A DNA stretch of 23,564 bases, taken from assembly GCA_043769275.1 (NCBI GenBank), contig JAYVJM010000002.1, positions 1 through 23,564 of the forward strand. Reading direction: 5' to 3'. This DNA comes from JAYVJM01 sp043769275. Lineage in GTDB: Bacteria; Pseudomonadota; Gammaproteobacteria; Pseudomonadales; UBA7239. Of this stretch, positions 16,178-23,455 are shown piece by piece. Each line of letters opens with the position of its first letter. Within the stretch, counting starts at the first letter, position 1. The notes under the pieces are model-generated. The model had not been told where the DNA came from. It worked only from the letters and a program-made list of their open reading frames with translations, and made no database searches. The translations under genes and the position numbers were made by a program.

Positions 16178-17641
16178 CTAGTTTTTAGGATAGATACGGT
16201 AGTTTATCCCCGCCATTTTCTCTAATACGCGATGTACTTGGCAGGAATAACCAAATTCATTGTCATACCACAGATACATAACCACACGATTTCCGCGCAC
16301 AATCGTAGCCTTCGCATCGAAAATACAAGCATGGCGCGAACCCACAAAATCGCTGGATACAACTTCCGTGCTGTTTGTGTAATCAATTTGCTTGCGCAAG
16401 GGCGAGTGCAGTGCCATGTAACGCATGTATTCATTTAGTTCTTCAACCGTTGTTTCTTTTTCCAGCTCAAGATTCAAAATCGCCATCGAAACGTTGGGAA
16501 TCGGTACGCGTATGGCGTTACCTGTCAGTTTGCCCGCCACTTCTGGCAACGCTTTTGCCACAGCTTTTGCCGCACCCGTTTCCGTCAATACCATATTTAA
16601 CGGCGCACTACGGCCACGCCGTTCGGACACGTGATAGTTATCAATCAAGTTTTGATCATTTGTATAGGCGTGCACTGTTTCAATATGACCACTTTTCACA
16701 CCAAATTCATCCAGCATCGCCTTCAATGCAGGCGTTACAGCATTGGTGGTGCAGGATGCCGCAGAAATAATTTTATCGTCATCTTTTATGCTGTCTTGAT
16801 TGATGCCAAATACGATATTTTTTAAGTTACCTTTGCCGGGAGCCGTCAGCAGAACACGGCTTGCACCTTTGGCCTGCAAATGACGCGACAACCCCGCTTC
16901 ATCGCTCAAAATACCCGTATTGTCGACAATAATCGCGTTATGTATGCCGTAAGCGGTGTAGTCAATTTCCTCTGGCTTATCAGCGTAAATAACACGAATT
17001 TCGTTACCGTTAGCTACCAAGGTTTGCGCGTCTTCATCTACACGAATAGTGCCACGAAACGGACCGTGCACTGAATCACGACGCAATAAGGATGCGCGCT
17101 TTTCCAGATCGTTGTTGCCTTTGCTCTTACGAACAACGATGGCACGTAAACGCAGCACATCACCGCCGCCCACTTTTTCAATTAACAAACGCGCCATTAA
17201 GCGGCCAATACGCCCAAAACCGTACAACACGACATCGCGCGGCGCAGGAATGGGCTTAATGTCCGTGCCAACTGCATCACTCAGCTCGCCTTTGACGTAA
17301 TCTTCCACGCTTAAATTAGCGCCATCTTCCATAAAGCCAACGGCAATACGGCCAACGTCAATATGTGCGCGACCCAAATTCAGCGTAGCCAGTGCTTTTA
17401 TAACGGGAAATGTGTTGAATTCAGACAGTTCATTTTTTTCGGCCTGTCGTACGAAACGGTGCGCTTTCATAATGTCAACGACAGAGCGACTGTAAAGTTG
17501 CTGGCCATAAATATATGTATTGACGTTGCGTTCTCGATAAAGTTTGCCTATCAGGGGGATCATGTCCTCAGCAAGTGCCTCACGCTTTTTCCAATCAGAA
17601 AAATAGTCAGCGGGTTTGGGACGTTTCTGTTCTTCGGTCAT
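16178..17641 (-). CDS. gap: Long-form glyceraldehyde-3-phosphate dehydrogenase (GapB-like, N-terminal extension)
   Basis: This is a phosphorylating GAPDH-family enzyme converting glyceraldehyde 3-phosphate and NAD(P)+ to 1,3-bisphosphoglycerate. The 487-aa product carries an N-terminal extension of about 135 residues (starting EALAEDMIPLIGKLYRERNV). The GAPDH core follows: VVLYGFGRIGRLMARLL at about 137-153, catalytic Cys297 in SAASCTTNA, His324 in ETVHAYTNDQNLID, and the C-terminal WYDNEFGYSCQV. The extension plus core is the form I know from Pseudomonas, Marinobacter and relatives, where it coexists with the normal ~335-aa GapA. Its role, perhaps gluconeogenic or redox-linked, is not settled. 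The ATG has AGGTG 7 nt upstream. It stands alone, convergent with yhdP and divergent from mla. Confidence 0.93.
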   Translation of the reverse strand: MTEEQKRPKPADYFSDWKKREALAEDMIPLIGKLYRERNVNTYIYGQQLYSRSVVDIMKAHRFVRQAEKNELSEFNTFPVIKALATLNLGRAHIDVGRIAVGFMEDGANLSVEDYVKGELSDAVGTDIKPIPAPRDVVLYGFGRIGRLMARLLIEKVGGGDVLRLRAIVVRKSKGNNDLEKRASLLRRDSVHGPFRGTIRVDEDAQTLVANGNEIRVIYADKPEEIDYTAYGIHNAIIVDNTGILSDEAGLSRHLQAKGASRVLLTAPGKGNLKNIVFGINQDSIKDDDKIISAASCTTNAVTPALKAMLDEFGVKSGHIETVHAYTNDQNLIDNYHVSERRGRSAPLNMVLTETGAAKAVAKALPEVAGKLTGNAIRVPIPNVSMAILNLELEKETTVEELNEYMRYMALHSPLRKQIDYTNSTEVVSSDFVGSRHACIFDAKATIVRGNRVVMYLWYDNEFGYSCQVHRVLEKMAGINYRIYPKN

Positions 17642-17734
17642 ATCACAACACCTGTATTGAAAAAATAAACAAGGAAAAAATAAATGCGTATCAGCATCAA
17701 GAGCGCAGGGAAAAGCTGGCCTAAAAAGGGTTGC

Positions 17735-17763
17735 ATTATCAAGATTCAGCCCAAATGGCGCAA
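17735..17763 (-). promoter_or_regulatory. Candidate sigma70 promoter for gap
   Basis: On the minus strand, TTGCGC (17763-17758) and GATAAT (17740-17735) stand exactly 17 bp apart. The -10 matches the consensus in 5 of 6 bases, but the -35 in only 3. A start near 17728 would give a leader of about 85 nt before the gap ATG. This is based on hexamer reading by eye. Confidence 0.33.
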
Positions 17764-17830
17764 ACCTAATCTAACCACCACCTTAATATACGCAAACTCG
17801 ATCGAGCCATTTTTTCGCAAGCAGGGAAGT

Positions 17831-17859
17831 TTGGCGTAGTTGCTACTAATCTATACAAT
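17831..17859 (+). promoter_or_regulatory. Candidate sigma70 promoter for the mla operon
   Basis: TTGGCG (17831-17836) and TACAAT (17854-17859) are separated by exactly 17 bp, with 4 of 6 and 5 of 6 consensus matches. Transcription would begin near 17866. If real, this places the TTG at 17840 and the ATG at 17858 upstream of the transcript start. It leaves about 16 nt before the ATG at 17882 and about 40 nt before the ATG at 17906, so it favours 17906 as the mlaF start. Confidence 0.4.
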
Positions 17860-17905
17860 GGCGCTCCCTAAAAAAAGCCATATGAGAATTGCGTGGCGTG
17901 GCCCT

Positions 17906-18754
17906 ATGGCAAAGAAAGTGACAGAAAAACCCTTTATTGAAATTCAGAACGTGGCGTTTGCCTATGGTGAACGTCCTATTCTGAAGAACATTTCTCTCTC
18001 TATTCCTAAGGGCGAGCTAATTGCCATCATGGGTGGTAGCGGGTGCGGAAAAACAACGCTTCTGCGTTTGCTTTCAGGCCAATATCGCCCGCAAAAGGGA
18101 AAGATTACGGTAGGAGGTGCTAGGGTTGATTTAATGGGCAATACTGAGTTATTTCAATTCCGCCGCAGCCTTGGAATGCTGTTCCAATTTGGCGCATTGT
18201 TTACTGACCTGTCTGTGTTTGAGAATGTGGCGTTCCCTCTGCGCGAAAACACACAGCTTCCCGAAAATCTTCTTCGCGATCTTGTCATGATGAAGCTATC
18301 TGCGGTCGGATTGCGCGGCACACAAGCAATGAAAACCGCAGAGCTTTCTGGGGGCATGGCACGTCGTGTTGCACTGGCTCGCGCCGTTGCTCTTGATCCA
18401 GCACTCATGCTGTATGACGAACCGTTTACCGGCCTTGACCCTATTTCTCTTGGCGTTATCGCACATTTGATTAAAAAGCTAAATACCGCGCTAGGCAGCA
18501 CTGCAATTATGGTCACGCACGACATCCATTATTCATTGGCCTTAGCAGATCGCGTTCTGTTTATGGCTAATGGAGAAATCATTGCTTCCGGCACACCACA
18601 AGAAGTTCTGGGATCAACGGATCCTTGGGTGTCTCAGTTCGTCAAAGGTGCAGCTGATGGCCCTGTACAGTTTGCCTATCCCGCGACCACCACCATCGAG
18701 CAAGATTTTGGCTTTATAGCGGAACAAACAAAAGGAACGCCACAGCATGTTTGA
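17906..18754 (+). CDS. mlaF: MlaF, ATP-binding subunit of the phospholipid ABC transporter
   Basis: MlaF is the ATPase of the inner-membrane MlaFEDB complex, which takes phospholipids delivered by MlaC. The 282-aa product from ATG 17906 has all ABC motifs: Walker A GGSGCGKT (43-50), signature LSGGMARR (147-154), Walker B LMLYDEP (167-173) and switch His205. The MlaF-type stretches MLFQFGALFTDLSVFENVA and ADGPVQFAYPA are also present. Other in-frame starts exist at 17840 (TTG), 17858 and 17882. I chose 17906 because the conserved MlaF sequence starts just after it and because of the candidate promoter at 17831-17859. None of the starts has a good ribosome binding site. It overlaps mlaE by 8 nt. 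Confidence 0.93.
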   Translation: MAKKVTEKPFIEIQNVAFAYGERPILKNISLSIPKGELIAIMGGSGCGKTTLLRLLSGQYRPQKGKITVGGARVDLMGNTELFQFRRSLGMLFQFGALFTDLSVFENVAFPLRENTQLPENLLRDLVMMKLSAVGLRGTQAMKTAELSGGMARRVALARAVALDPALMLYDEPFTGLDPISLGVIAHLIKKLNTALGSTAIMVTHDIHYSLALADRVLFMANGEIIASGTPQEVLGSTDPWVSQFVKGAADGPVQFAYPATTTIEQDFGFIAEQTKGTPQHV

Positions 18755-19532
18755 TGCCATCGCCAATCCTTTGCGCCAACTGGGCAGCCGCACGCTAGCG
18801 ACACTGGTAAAACTTGGGGGTGCTAGCCGTTTTTTTCTAGAGGTTTTATCGCATTCGGCATGGCTGCTGAAGCGCCCTCAACTGCTTGTCCGTGAAATGT
18901 TTTTTGCCGGCGTGCAATCGTTGATCATTATTGTGGTGTCAGGCGTATTCGTCGGCATGGTACTGGGCTTGCAGGGCTACAACACGCTGGTGCGTTTTGG
19001 CTCAACAGATGCGCTAGGTACGCTTGTAGCGCTGTCATTACTGCGCGAATTAGGGCCCGTGCTGGCTGCATTGTTGTTCGCCAGTCGCTCTGGCTCAGCC
19101 ATGACAGCAGAAATCGGCCTAATGAAAGCCACAGAACAACTAGACGCAATGGCGGTCATGGGCGTTAACCCGTTATCTCGCGTGATTGCGCCTCGCTTTT
19201 GGGCTGGTGTGCTATCTATGCCGATATTAGCAGCACTTTTCAACGTGATGGGCATTTTGGGCGGTTATTTTGTGGGCGTGGTCATGCTTGGTTTAGATGA
19301 AGGCTCCTACTGGGCGCAAATGCAAAATGCTGTTGATTTTCATTTGGATGTAGTCAACGGCTTAATCAAAAGTGTATTTTTTGGTGTTGCTGTAACATTG
19401 ATCGCCGTCTTTGAGGGATATAGCGCCGAGGCCACGGCTGCGGGCGTATCCTCTGCCACCACGCGCACAGTGGTAACGTCGGCACTGGCTATTTTGGCGC
19501 TAGATTTTGTGCTAACTGCATTTATGTTTTGA
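18747..19532 (+). CDS. mlaE: MlaE, permease subunit of the phospholipid ABC transporter
   Basis: MlaE is the membrane permease of the MlaFEDB complex (MlaE/YrbE family). The 261-aa product starts with an amphipathic interfacial region and carries about five or six hydrophobic helices between residues 50 and 258. It has the family-typical stretches FVGMVLGLQGYNTLVRFG, LRELGPVLAALLFASRSGSA and TEQLDAMAVMGVNPLSRVIA. The length matches E. coli MlaE (260 aa). The ATG overlaps the mlaF stop by 8 nt and is preceded by the purine-rich GGAACGCCACAGC. A 71-nt gap follows before mlaD. Confidence 0.96.
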   Translation: MFDAIANPLRQLGSRTLATLVKLGGASRFFLEVLSHSAWLLKRPQLLVREMFFAGVQSLIIIVVSGVFVGMVLGLQGYNTLVRFGSTDALGTLVALSLLRELGPVLAALLFASRSGSAMTAEIGLMKATEQLDAMAVMGVNPLSRVIAPRFWAGVLSMPILAALFNVMGILGGYFVGVVMLGLDEGSYWAQMQNAVDFHLDVVNGLIKSVFFGVAVTLIAVFEGYSAEATAAGVSSATTRTVVTSALAILALDFVLTAFMF

Positions 19533-19583
19533 AAAAACATTAAAAACTTACTTGAAAATATGTGACGACTAAATAGAGGCATT

Positions 19584-19607
19584 ATGAAGCGAGCGAACAG
19601 ATTATGA
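19584..19607 (+). CDS. Putative 7-codon leader mini-ORF overlapping the mlaD start
   Basis: In the mlaE-mlaD gap, GAGG lies 4 nt before an ATG at 19584. This opens the reading frame MKRANRL and stops at TGA 19605-19607, which overlaps the mlaD ATG as ATGA. mlaD itself has only a modest upstream purine tract (within this mini-ORF). The arrangement would let ribosomes finishing the peptide re-initiate on mlaD. There is no evidence of a functional peptide, and chance is quite possible for so short a frame. Confidence 0.25.
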   Translation: MKRANRL

Positions 19608-20077
19608 AAAAAACAACCATTGATTTATGGGTGGGCATTTTTGTTGCAATAGGCTTGCTTTCAGTCGGATTTTTATCCCTAAAAGTCGCCAACCTTACCA
19701 CTACAAGCAGTGGAGACACCTACGTACTGTACGCAGAATTCGACAATGTCGGCGGCTTGAAAATCAAAGCGCCAGTAAAGGCAGCCGGCGTAGTGGTAGG
19801 CCGTGTAGCTGGTATTAACCTGGATTCGAAAACCTACCGCGCACGCGTAACGATGCTAATTAATAGTAAATATACTTTTAGCCGCGATGCGGGTGCTGAA
19901 ATTCTTACAGCCGGCTTATTGGGTGAGCAATACATGGGTATTAGTGAAGGCGGCGATAGCGAAACTTTAAAAAATGGCGACACGATCACTATCACTTCAT
20001 CGGCACTTGTTCTGGAGCAATTGATAGGCAAATTATTAACCAGTTTTTCGGCAAAACCAGCTACAGATAAACCCTAA
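19604..20077 (+). CDS. mlaD: MlaD, MCE-domain substrate-binding subunit
   Basis: MlaD is a single-pass inner-membrane protein whose MCE domains form a hexameric ring receiving or handing over phospholipid in the periplasm. The 157-aa product has an N-terminal membrane helix (about residues 7-27, in WVGIFVAIGLLSVGFLSL). The MCE domain covers about 38-118: YAEFDNVGGLKIKAPVKAAG, VVVGRVAGINLD, and ILTAGLLGEQYMGISEGG. A hydrophobic C-terminal helix (about 131-147, VLEQLIGKLL) is expected to line the central pore. The length is a little shorter than E. coli MlaD (183 aa). The ATG overlaps a 7-codon mini-ORF, and mlaC follows. Confidence 0.95.
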   Translation: MKKTTIDLWVGIFVAIGLLSVGFLSLKVANLTTTSSGDTYVLYAEFDNVGGLKIKAPVKAAGVVVGRVAGINLDSKTYRARVTMLINSKYTFSRDAGAEILTAGLLGEQYMGISEGGDSETLKNGDTITITSSALVLEQLIGKLLTSFSAKPATDKP

Positions 20078-20136
20078 CCCCACTTTTAGCGATATTCGAA
20101 TTGAAAACCAGCGCCATTAAAGGGAACAAAACCGTC

Positions 20137-20790
20137 ATGAAGCATTTGGGGAACGCGATTTTTTTTACAACGGCACTTTTGTTGCCGTTAATAGTATCTG
20201 CGGGTGACCCACCTATTTCTGGGCCAACTTCTGCCAAAGCGCCTTCTGTTACGGGGTCGCCAGCCGCGCTTATCGAGGAAACGTCCACCCAAGTACGCGC
20301 CCTACTGTTGACTGAAAATGGCAAAAATACGGATGCCGTTCGTGCGCAGGTGCAGGCTGTATTGTTTCCCCGCTTTGACTTCGTGCGCATGACAGCTCTC
20401 GCTGTAGGTAAAAATTGGAGACAGGCTACTGATACACAAAAAATTGCCCTAGAAGAGCAATTTAAAACCCTGTTAACTCGCACCTATTTTATGACCGTAC
20501 TTCGCTACCGTGATGCAAAAATCAATGTTCTGCCAAATGTGGAGATCGCAAATAATGGTAAAGAAGCGACGGTAAAATCTGAAGTTATGGTCGCAAACGC
20601 GCAAGCTCCAGTAGCGATTAACTATGTGCTTTACAACACAACTGCGGGCTGGAAAGTATTTGATGTCCGCGTGGAGGGAGCAAGTCTTGTTATCGTCTAT
20701 CGCAACCAATTTAACGACGAGGTGAGCAAGGGAGGCATAGACGGGCTCATCGCATCATTGCGTAACAAAAACAGCGCCCCTCCCAAATAA
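20137..20790 (+). CDS. mlaC: MlaC, periplasmic phospholipid-binding protein
   Basis: MlaC ferries phospholipids across the periplasm between the outer-membrane MlaA complex and inner-membrane MlaFEDB. ATG 20137 was chosen because AGGGA lies upstream and because it yields a clean Sec signal peptide, MKHLGNAIFFTTALLLPLI, with a likely cut after VSA (residue 22). The frame is open back to a TTG at 20101, which would add twelve polar residues ahead of the signal. The 217-aa product then shows the MlaC/Ttg2D fold pattern: FDFVRMTALAVGKNWRQAT, TRTYFMTVLRYRDAKINVLP and NTTAGWKVFDVRVEGASLV. The length matches the family (about 210). mlaB starts 13 nt later. Confidence 0.94.
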   Translation: MKHLGNAIFFTTALLLPLIVSAGDPPISGPTSAKAPSVTGSPAALIEETSTQVRALLLTENGKNTDAVRAQVQAVLFPRFDFVRMTALAVGKNWRQATDTQKIALEEQFKTLLTRTYFMTVLRYRDAKINVLPNVEIANNGKEATVKSEVMVANAQAPVAINYVLYNTTAGWKVFDVRVEGASLVIVYRNQFNDEVSKGGIDGLIASLRNKNSAPPK

Positions 20791-20803
20791 AGAGGCGAGT
20801 CCA

Positions 20804-21115
20804 ATGTTAGAAACACTAGAAGCCGGCCACTACAAACTGCATGGACAGGTCAACATGCAAATGGATACGGCAGCATTGCGCGAACTACTTGCGCTCTCAA
20901 ACGTACAGCCACAGCAGTTGCCGACACAACGGCTACACTTGGATGTGAGTGCGCTCGAATCAGCCGACTCAGTATTGCTGGCGATTATTCTTGAACTCGC
21001 GCGCGCAATGAAAGCACAGGGTGTCACGTTACAGCTATCAGGTCTTTCTGAGGCATTGGTGGGGCTATCAAATGTATATGGCATCAACTCGCTAATAGAG
21101 CATTCTCTTGCATGA
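20804..21115 (+). CDS. mlaB: MlaB, STAS-domain subunit
   Basis: MlaB is a cytosolic STAS-domain protein that binds MlaF and stabilises or activates the MlaFEDB transporter. The 103-aa product has the STAS layout, with an early beta strand (HYKLHGQVNM), then LHLDVSALESADSVLLAIIL (about residues 44-63) at the conserved anion-binding/phosphorylation loop, then a helix and GVTLQLSGLSEAL. Sequence identity in this family is low, so the call relies on length, STAS pattern and position after mlaC. A purine-rich AGAGGCGAG precedes the ATG. The stop overlaps the mlaA ATG as ATGA. Confidence 0.88.
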   Translation: MLETLEAGHYKLHGQVNMQMDTAALRELLALSNVQPQQLPTQRLHLDVSALESADSVLLAIILELARAMKAQGVTLQLSGLSEALVGLSNVYGINSLIEHSLA

Positions 21116-21849
21116 GAAATACGAAAAAAACGATTTTTCTGCCGCTGTGTCTTTGCGCTCTCCTCACGGCGTGCACCAGCACTCCATCGAATCCGCGTGA
21201 CCCGCTAGAGCCGTTGAACCGTGTCACCTATAAATTCAATGACAAAGCCGATCGCTTGGTACTTAAACCCGTGGCAACGGCTTATCGAGACTACGCGCCA
21301 CAGCCAATACAAACCGGTATTCGCAATTTTTTTAACAATATTGAAGATGTATTCAGTGCAATAAATTTTGGACTACAAGGCGAAGGCAAGCCTGCTTTGT
21401 ACAACTTTGGCCGTTTTGCGCTAAACACAACGGTGGGCCTATTTGGCTTTTTGGATGTCACCACAGGGCATGAACGCGCCTACGGACAAACAGGGTTCGG
21501 CCTCACCTACGCACGTTGGGGTTGGAAAAACAGCAGCTATCTGGTTATCCCCTTTTATGGACCCTCCACCATTCGAGACGGAACAGGCTTTTTAACCACG
21601 GTCGTGCTGACCGACAATACCTACTCTAACGAGAAAGTGACCTACGCGCTGCTTGTAACCAGAGCAGTCAATACGCGCGCTAAATATCTTGGCTTAGAAA
21701 CAACCATTAACAGCGCAGCACTCGACCCTTATATCTACACGCGCGACGCATGGCTGCAGATGCGCGCCAAGCAAGCGGGCGATACCACAGGCTTGCCCGC
21801 AGAAGAAGACATCAATATTGACGATTTGGTGAAAAGTAAAAAAAAATAG
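21112..21849 (+). CDS. mlaA: MlaA (VacJ), outer-membrane phospholipid-removal lipoprotein
   Basis: MlaA is the outer-membrane lipoprotein, usually paired with a porin, that takes mislocalised phospholipids from the outer leaflet and passes them to MlaC. The 245-aa product has a lipoprotein signal with lipobox LTAC and lipidation at Cys21. Typical VacJ sequence follows: DPLEPLNRVTYKFND, RNFFNNIEDVFSAIN, ALNTTVGLFGFLDV, GQTGFGLTYARWGW, SYLVIPFYGPSTIRDGTG, and a C-terminal LDPYIYTRDAWLQMRAKQ. The ATG overlaps mlaB by 4 nt, so here the outer-membrane part is in the same operon as the inner-membrane transporter. In E. coli and Pseudomonas mlaA is elsewhere. Lnt at the left of the window would be needed to finish its acylation. 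Confidence 0.95.
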   Translation: MRNTKKTIFLPLCLCALLTACTSTPSNPRDPLEPLNRVTYKFNDKADRLVLKPVATAYRDYAPQPIQTGIRNFFNNIEDVFSAINFGLQGEGKPALYNFGRFALNTTVGLFGFLDVTTGHERAYGQTGFGLTYARWGWKNSSYLVIPFYGPSTIRDGTGFLTTVVLTDNTYSNEKVTYALLVTRAVNTRAKYLGLETTINSAALDPYIYTRDAWLQMRAKQAGDTTGLPAEEDINIDDLVKSKKK

Positions 21850-21860
21850 GTAACCATAGA

Positions 21861-22415
21861 ATGGATGGAACACGTAGCGTAGGAAAATTAGAGGGCTTAA
21901 GATTCCTGCCCTCGCCCAACTTCAATGCGCGTCCTGATGGCGAAGTAGTAAACCTGCTTGTCATTCACAACATTAGCCTGCCGCCAGGAGAATTCGGAAA
22001 CCATTACATTGACCAACTATTTTGCAATGAATTGGACAGCACTGCGCACCCGTCTTTCGAGCGCCTTAACCTAAAAGACCTTAAGGTCTCCGCGCATTTT
22101 TTAATTGATCGCACAGGTACGGTTACACAATACGTGCCAATAACTGAACGCGCATGGCACGCTGGCGTATCGAAATGGAATGGCCGCGAAAATTGCGGTG
22201 ACTTTTCTATCGGCATTGAACTGGAGGGCACGGACGAAATCCCCTACACCGATGCCCAATACCTCGAACTGGCTTTACTCACAAAACGGTTAATACAATA
22301 CTTTCCTGCAATAAGCATTGATCGCATCGTAGGTCACAGCGATATTGCGCCAGAACGAAAAAGCGATCCAGGCACAGCTTTTGACTGGCCGCGTTATCGA
22401 GCCCTTCTGTACTAG
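21861..22415 (+). CDS. ampD: AmpD, 1,6-anhydro-N-acetylmuramyl-L-alanine amidase
   Basis: AmpD is a cytosolic zinc amidase that cleaves the peptide from 1,6-anhydroMurNAc during peptidoglycan recycling; its loss derepresses ampC in species with AmpR. The 184-aa product contains the zinc ligands His36 (LVIHNISLPP), His159 and Asp169 (VGHSDIAPERKSDPG), the catalytic Glu120 (GIELEG) and Lys167. There is no signal peptide, and the length matches E. coli AmpD (183), so it is the cytosolic type rather than AmiD or a secreted homologue. It starts 11 nt after mlaA with AGGT about 10 nt before the ATG. It is the seventh gene of the mla transcription unit, 13 nt before meaB. AmpD next to mla is unusual as far as I recall; ampE is absent. 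Confidence 0.96.
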   Translation: MDGTRSVGKLEGLRFLPSPNFNARPDGEVVNLLVIHNISLPPGEFGNHYIDQLFCNELDSTAHPSFERLNLKDLKVSAHFLIDRTGTVTQYVPITERAWHAGVSKWNGRENCGDFSIGIELEGTDEIPYTDAQYLELALLTKRLIQYFPAISIDRIVGHSDIAPERKSDPGTAFDWPRYRALLY

Positions 22416-22428
22416 TAACGAGCAAACC

Positions 22429-23412
22429 ATGTCTACGAAACAGCCCGCGAGTACGCTCTCCGTCGATATTGAAGCTTTGCGCAGAGGTAATCGCCTTGTA
22501 CTGGCCAAAGCCATCACCTTGATAGAAAGCAAACGCGACGATCACCGCACGGAAGCACAAGCCACACTCGAAGCATTATTGCCCTTTACGGGTCAAAGTT
22601 TGCGCATTGGCATTACTGGAGTGCCTGGCGTAGGGAAATCTACCTTCATTGAAGCCTTTGGTCTCTACTTACTGAGTTTAGGTAAACGCGTAGCCGTACT
22701 GGCGGTAGACCCCAGCTCCCCAATTGCTGGCGGCAGTATTTTGGGCGACAAAACACGCATGGAAGAATTATCGCGCAGAGAAGAAGCCTTCATTCGACCA
22801 TCGCCTGCAGAAGGTGCTTTAGGCGGCTTAGCGCATAAAACGCGCGAAACAATGCTTCTTTGTGAAGCGGCGGGCTATGATATGATAATTGTCGAAACCG
22901 TAGGTGTTGGTCAGTCGGAGTACGAAGTAGCCAGCATGGTAGATTTTTTTCTCGTGCTAATGCTCCCCAATGCTGGCGACGAATTACAAGGCATTAAACG
23001 CGGCATTATGGAACTGGCTGACGCGCTCATCGTCAATAAAGCTGACGGTGACAGCGCAATGATTGCCGAACAAACACGCCAGCATTATCAAAATGCGCTG
23101 CTTCTATTGAAACACCCCAGCTACTGGCAGCCACCTGTTTTGTGCTGTTCTGCACTAAAACACGCGGCAATTGACAAGGTATGGGCGGCAATAGAGGCCT
23201 ACCGGATCGCCAGCAAAGCGACTGACGAATTTTCAGGCAAACGCGCCCGCCAGCATGTGGAGTGGATGAAAAAATTACTACACGAAATGATCGACTTACG
23301 GTTACAAAGCAATAAAAATGTAGCCACCCGCCTGCCCGTATTACACGCCGATTTGGTCGCAGGCCGCATCACACCCTACAAGGCCGCAGGAATGCTGCTC
23401 GCGCTGCTATAG
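22429..23412 (+). CDS. meaB: MeaB/ArgK-type G-protein chaperone of methylmalonyl-CoA mutase
   Basis: MeaB is a cytosolic GTPase that protects and reloads B12-dependent methylmalonyl-CoA mutase, or a related acyl-CoA mutase. It was once called ArgK, a supposed arginine transport kinase. From ATG 22429 the product has 327 aa, the usual length. The frame is open further back into ampD, but the family start fits this ATG. Motifs seen are Walker A GVPGVGKST (64-72), DPSSPIAGGSILGDKTRM (94-111), ETVGVGQSE (156-164) and the guanine-specificity NKAD (203-206). No mutase gene is in the window. The next thing downstream, 43 nt on, is the end of an IS630-like transposase, so the usual partner gene may have been separated. 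Confidence 0.94.
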   Translation: MSTKQPASTLSVDIEALRRGNRLVLAKAITLIESKRDDHRTEAQATLEALLPFTGQSLRIGITGVPGVGKSTFIEAFGLYLLSLGKRVAVLAVDPSSPIAGGSILGDKTRMEELSRREEAFIRPSPAEGALGGLAHKTRETMLLCEAAGYDMIIVETVGVGQSEYEVASMVDFFLVLMLPNAGDELQGIKRGIMELADALIVNKADGDSAMIAEQTRQHYQNALLLLKHPSYWQPPVLCCSALKHAAIDKVWAAIEAYRIASKATDEFSGKRARQHVEWMKKLLHEMIDLRLQSNKNVATRLPVLHADLVAGRITPYKAAGMLLALL

Positions 23413-23455
23413 CCTGCTTTAAACGCCACCGGAAAGCCTCAGTGCTGTCATATAT

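Larger units (their letters stand above)
17642..17905. other. Divergent gap/mla intergenic region
   Basis: About 260 nt of non-coding sequence separates gap from the conserved start of mlaF. It contains a candidate leftward promoter for gap and a candidate rightward promoter for mla, listed separately. The mlaF frame stays open back to a TTG at 17840, so the left limit of mlaF is not certain. The genes that often precede mlaF in gammaproteobacteria (kdsD, kdsC, lptC, lptA, lptB) are not here. Confidence 0.5.

Noticed and set aside
16375..16770. 131-codon plus-strand frame opposite gap
   Set aside because: It overlaps the conserved catalytic part of GAPDH and has no recognisable motif.
17840..17905. 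Extended MlaF N-terminus from TTG 17840 or ATG 17858
   Set aside because: The extra residues have no counterpart in MlaF proteins, and a candidate promoter with 17-bp spacing covers this stretch. The alternative ATG at 17882 cannot be fully excluded.
22345..22428. Extended MeaB N-terminus inside ampD
   Set aside because: The in-frame ATG at 22345 lies within conserved ampD coding sequence, and the added 28 residues do not resemble MeaB. ATG 22429 gives normal family length.
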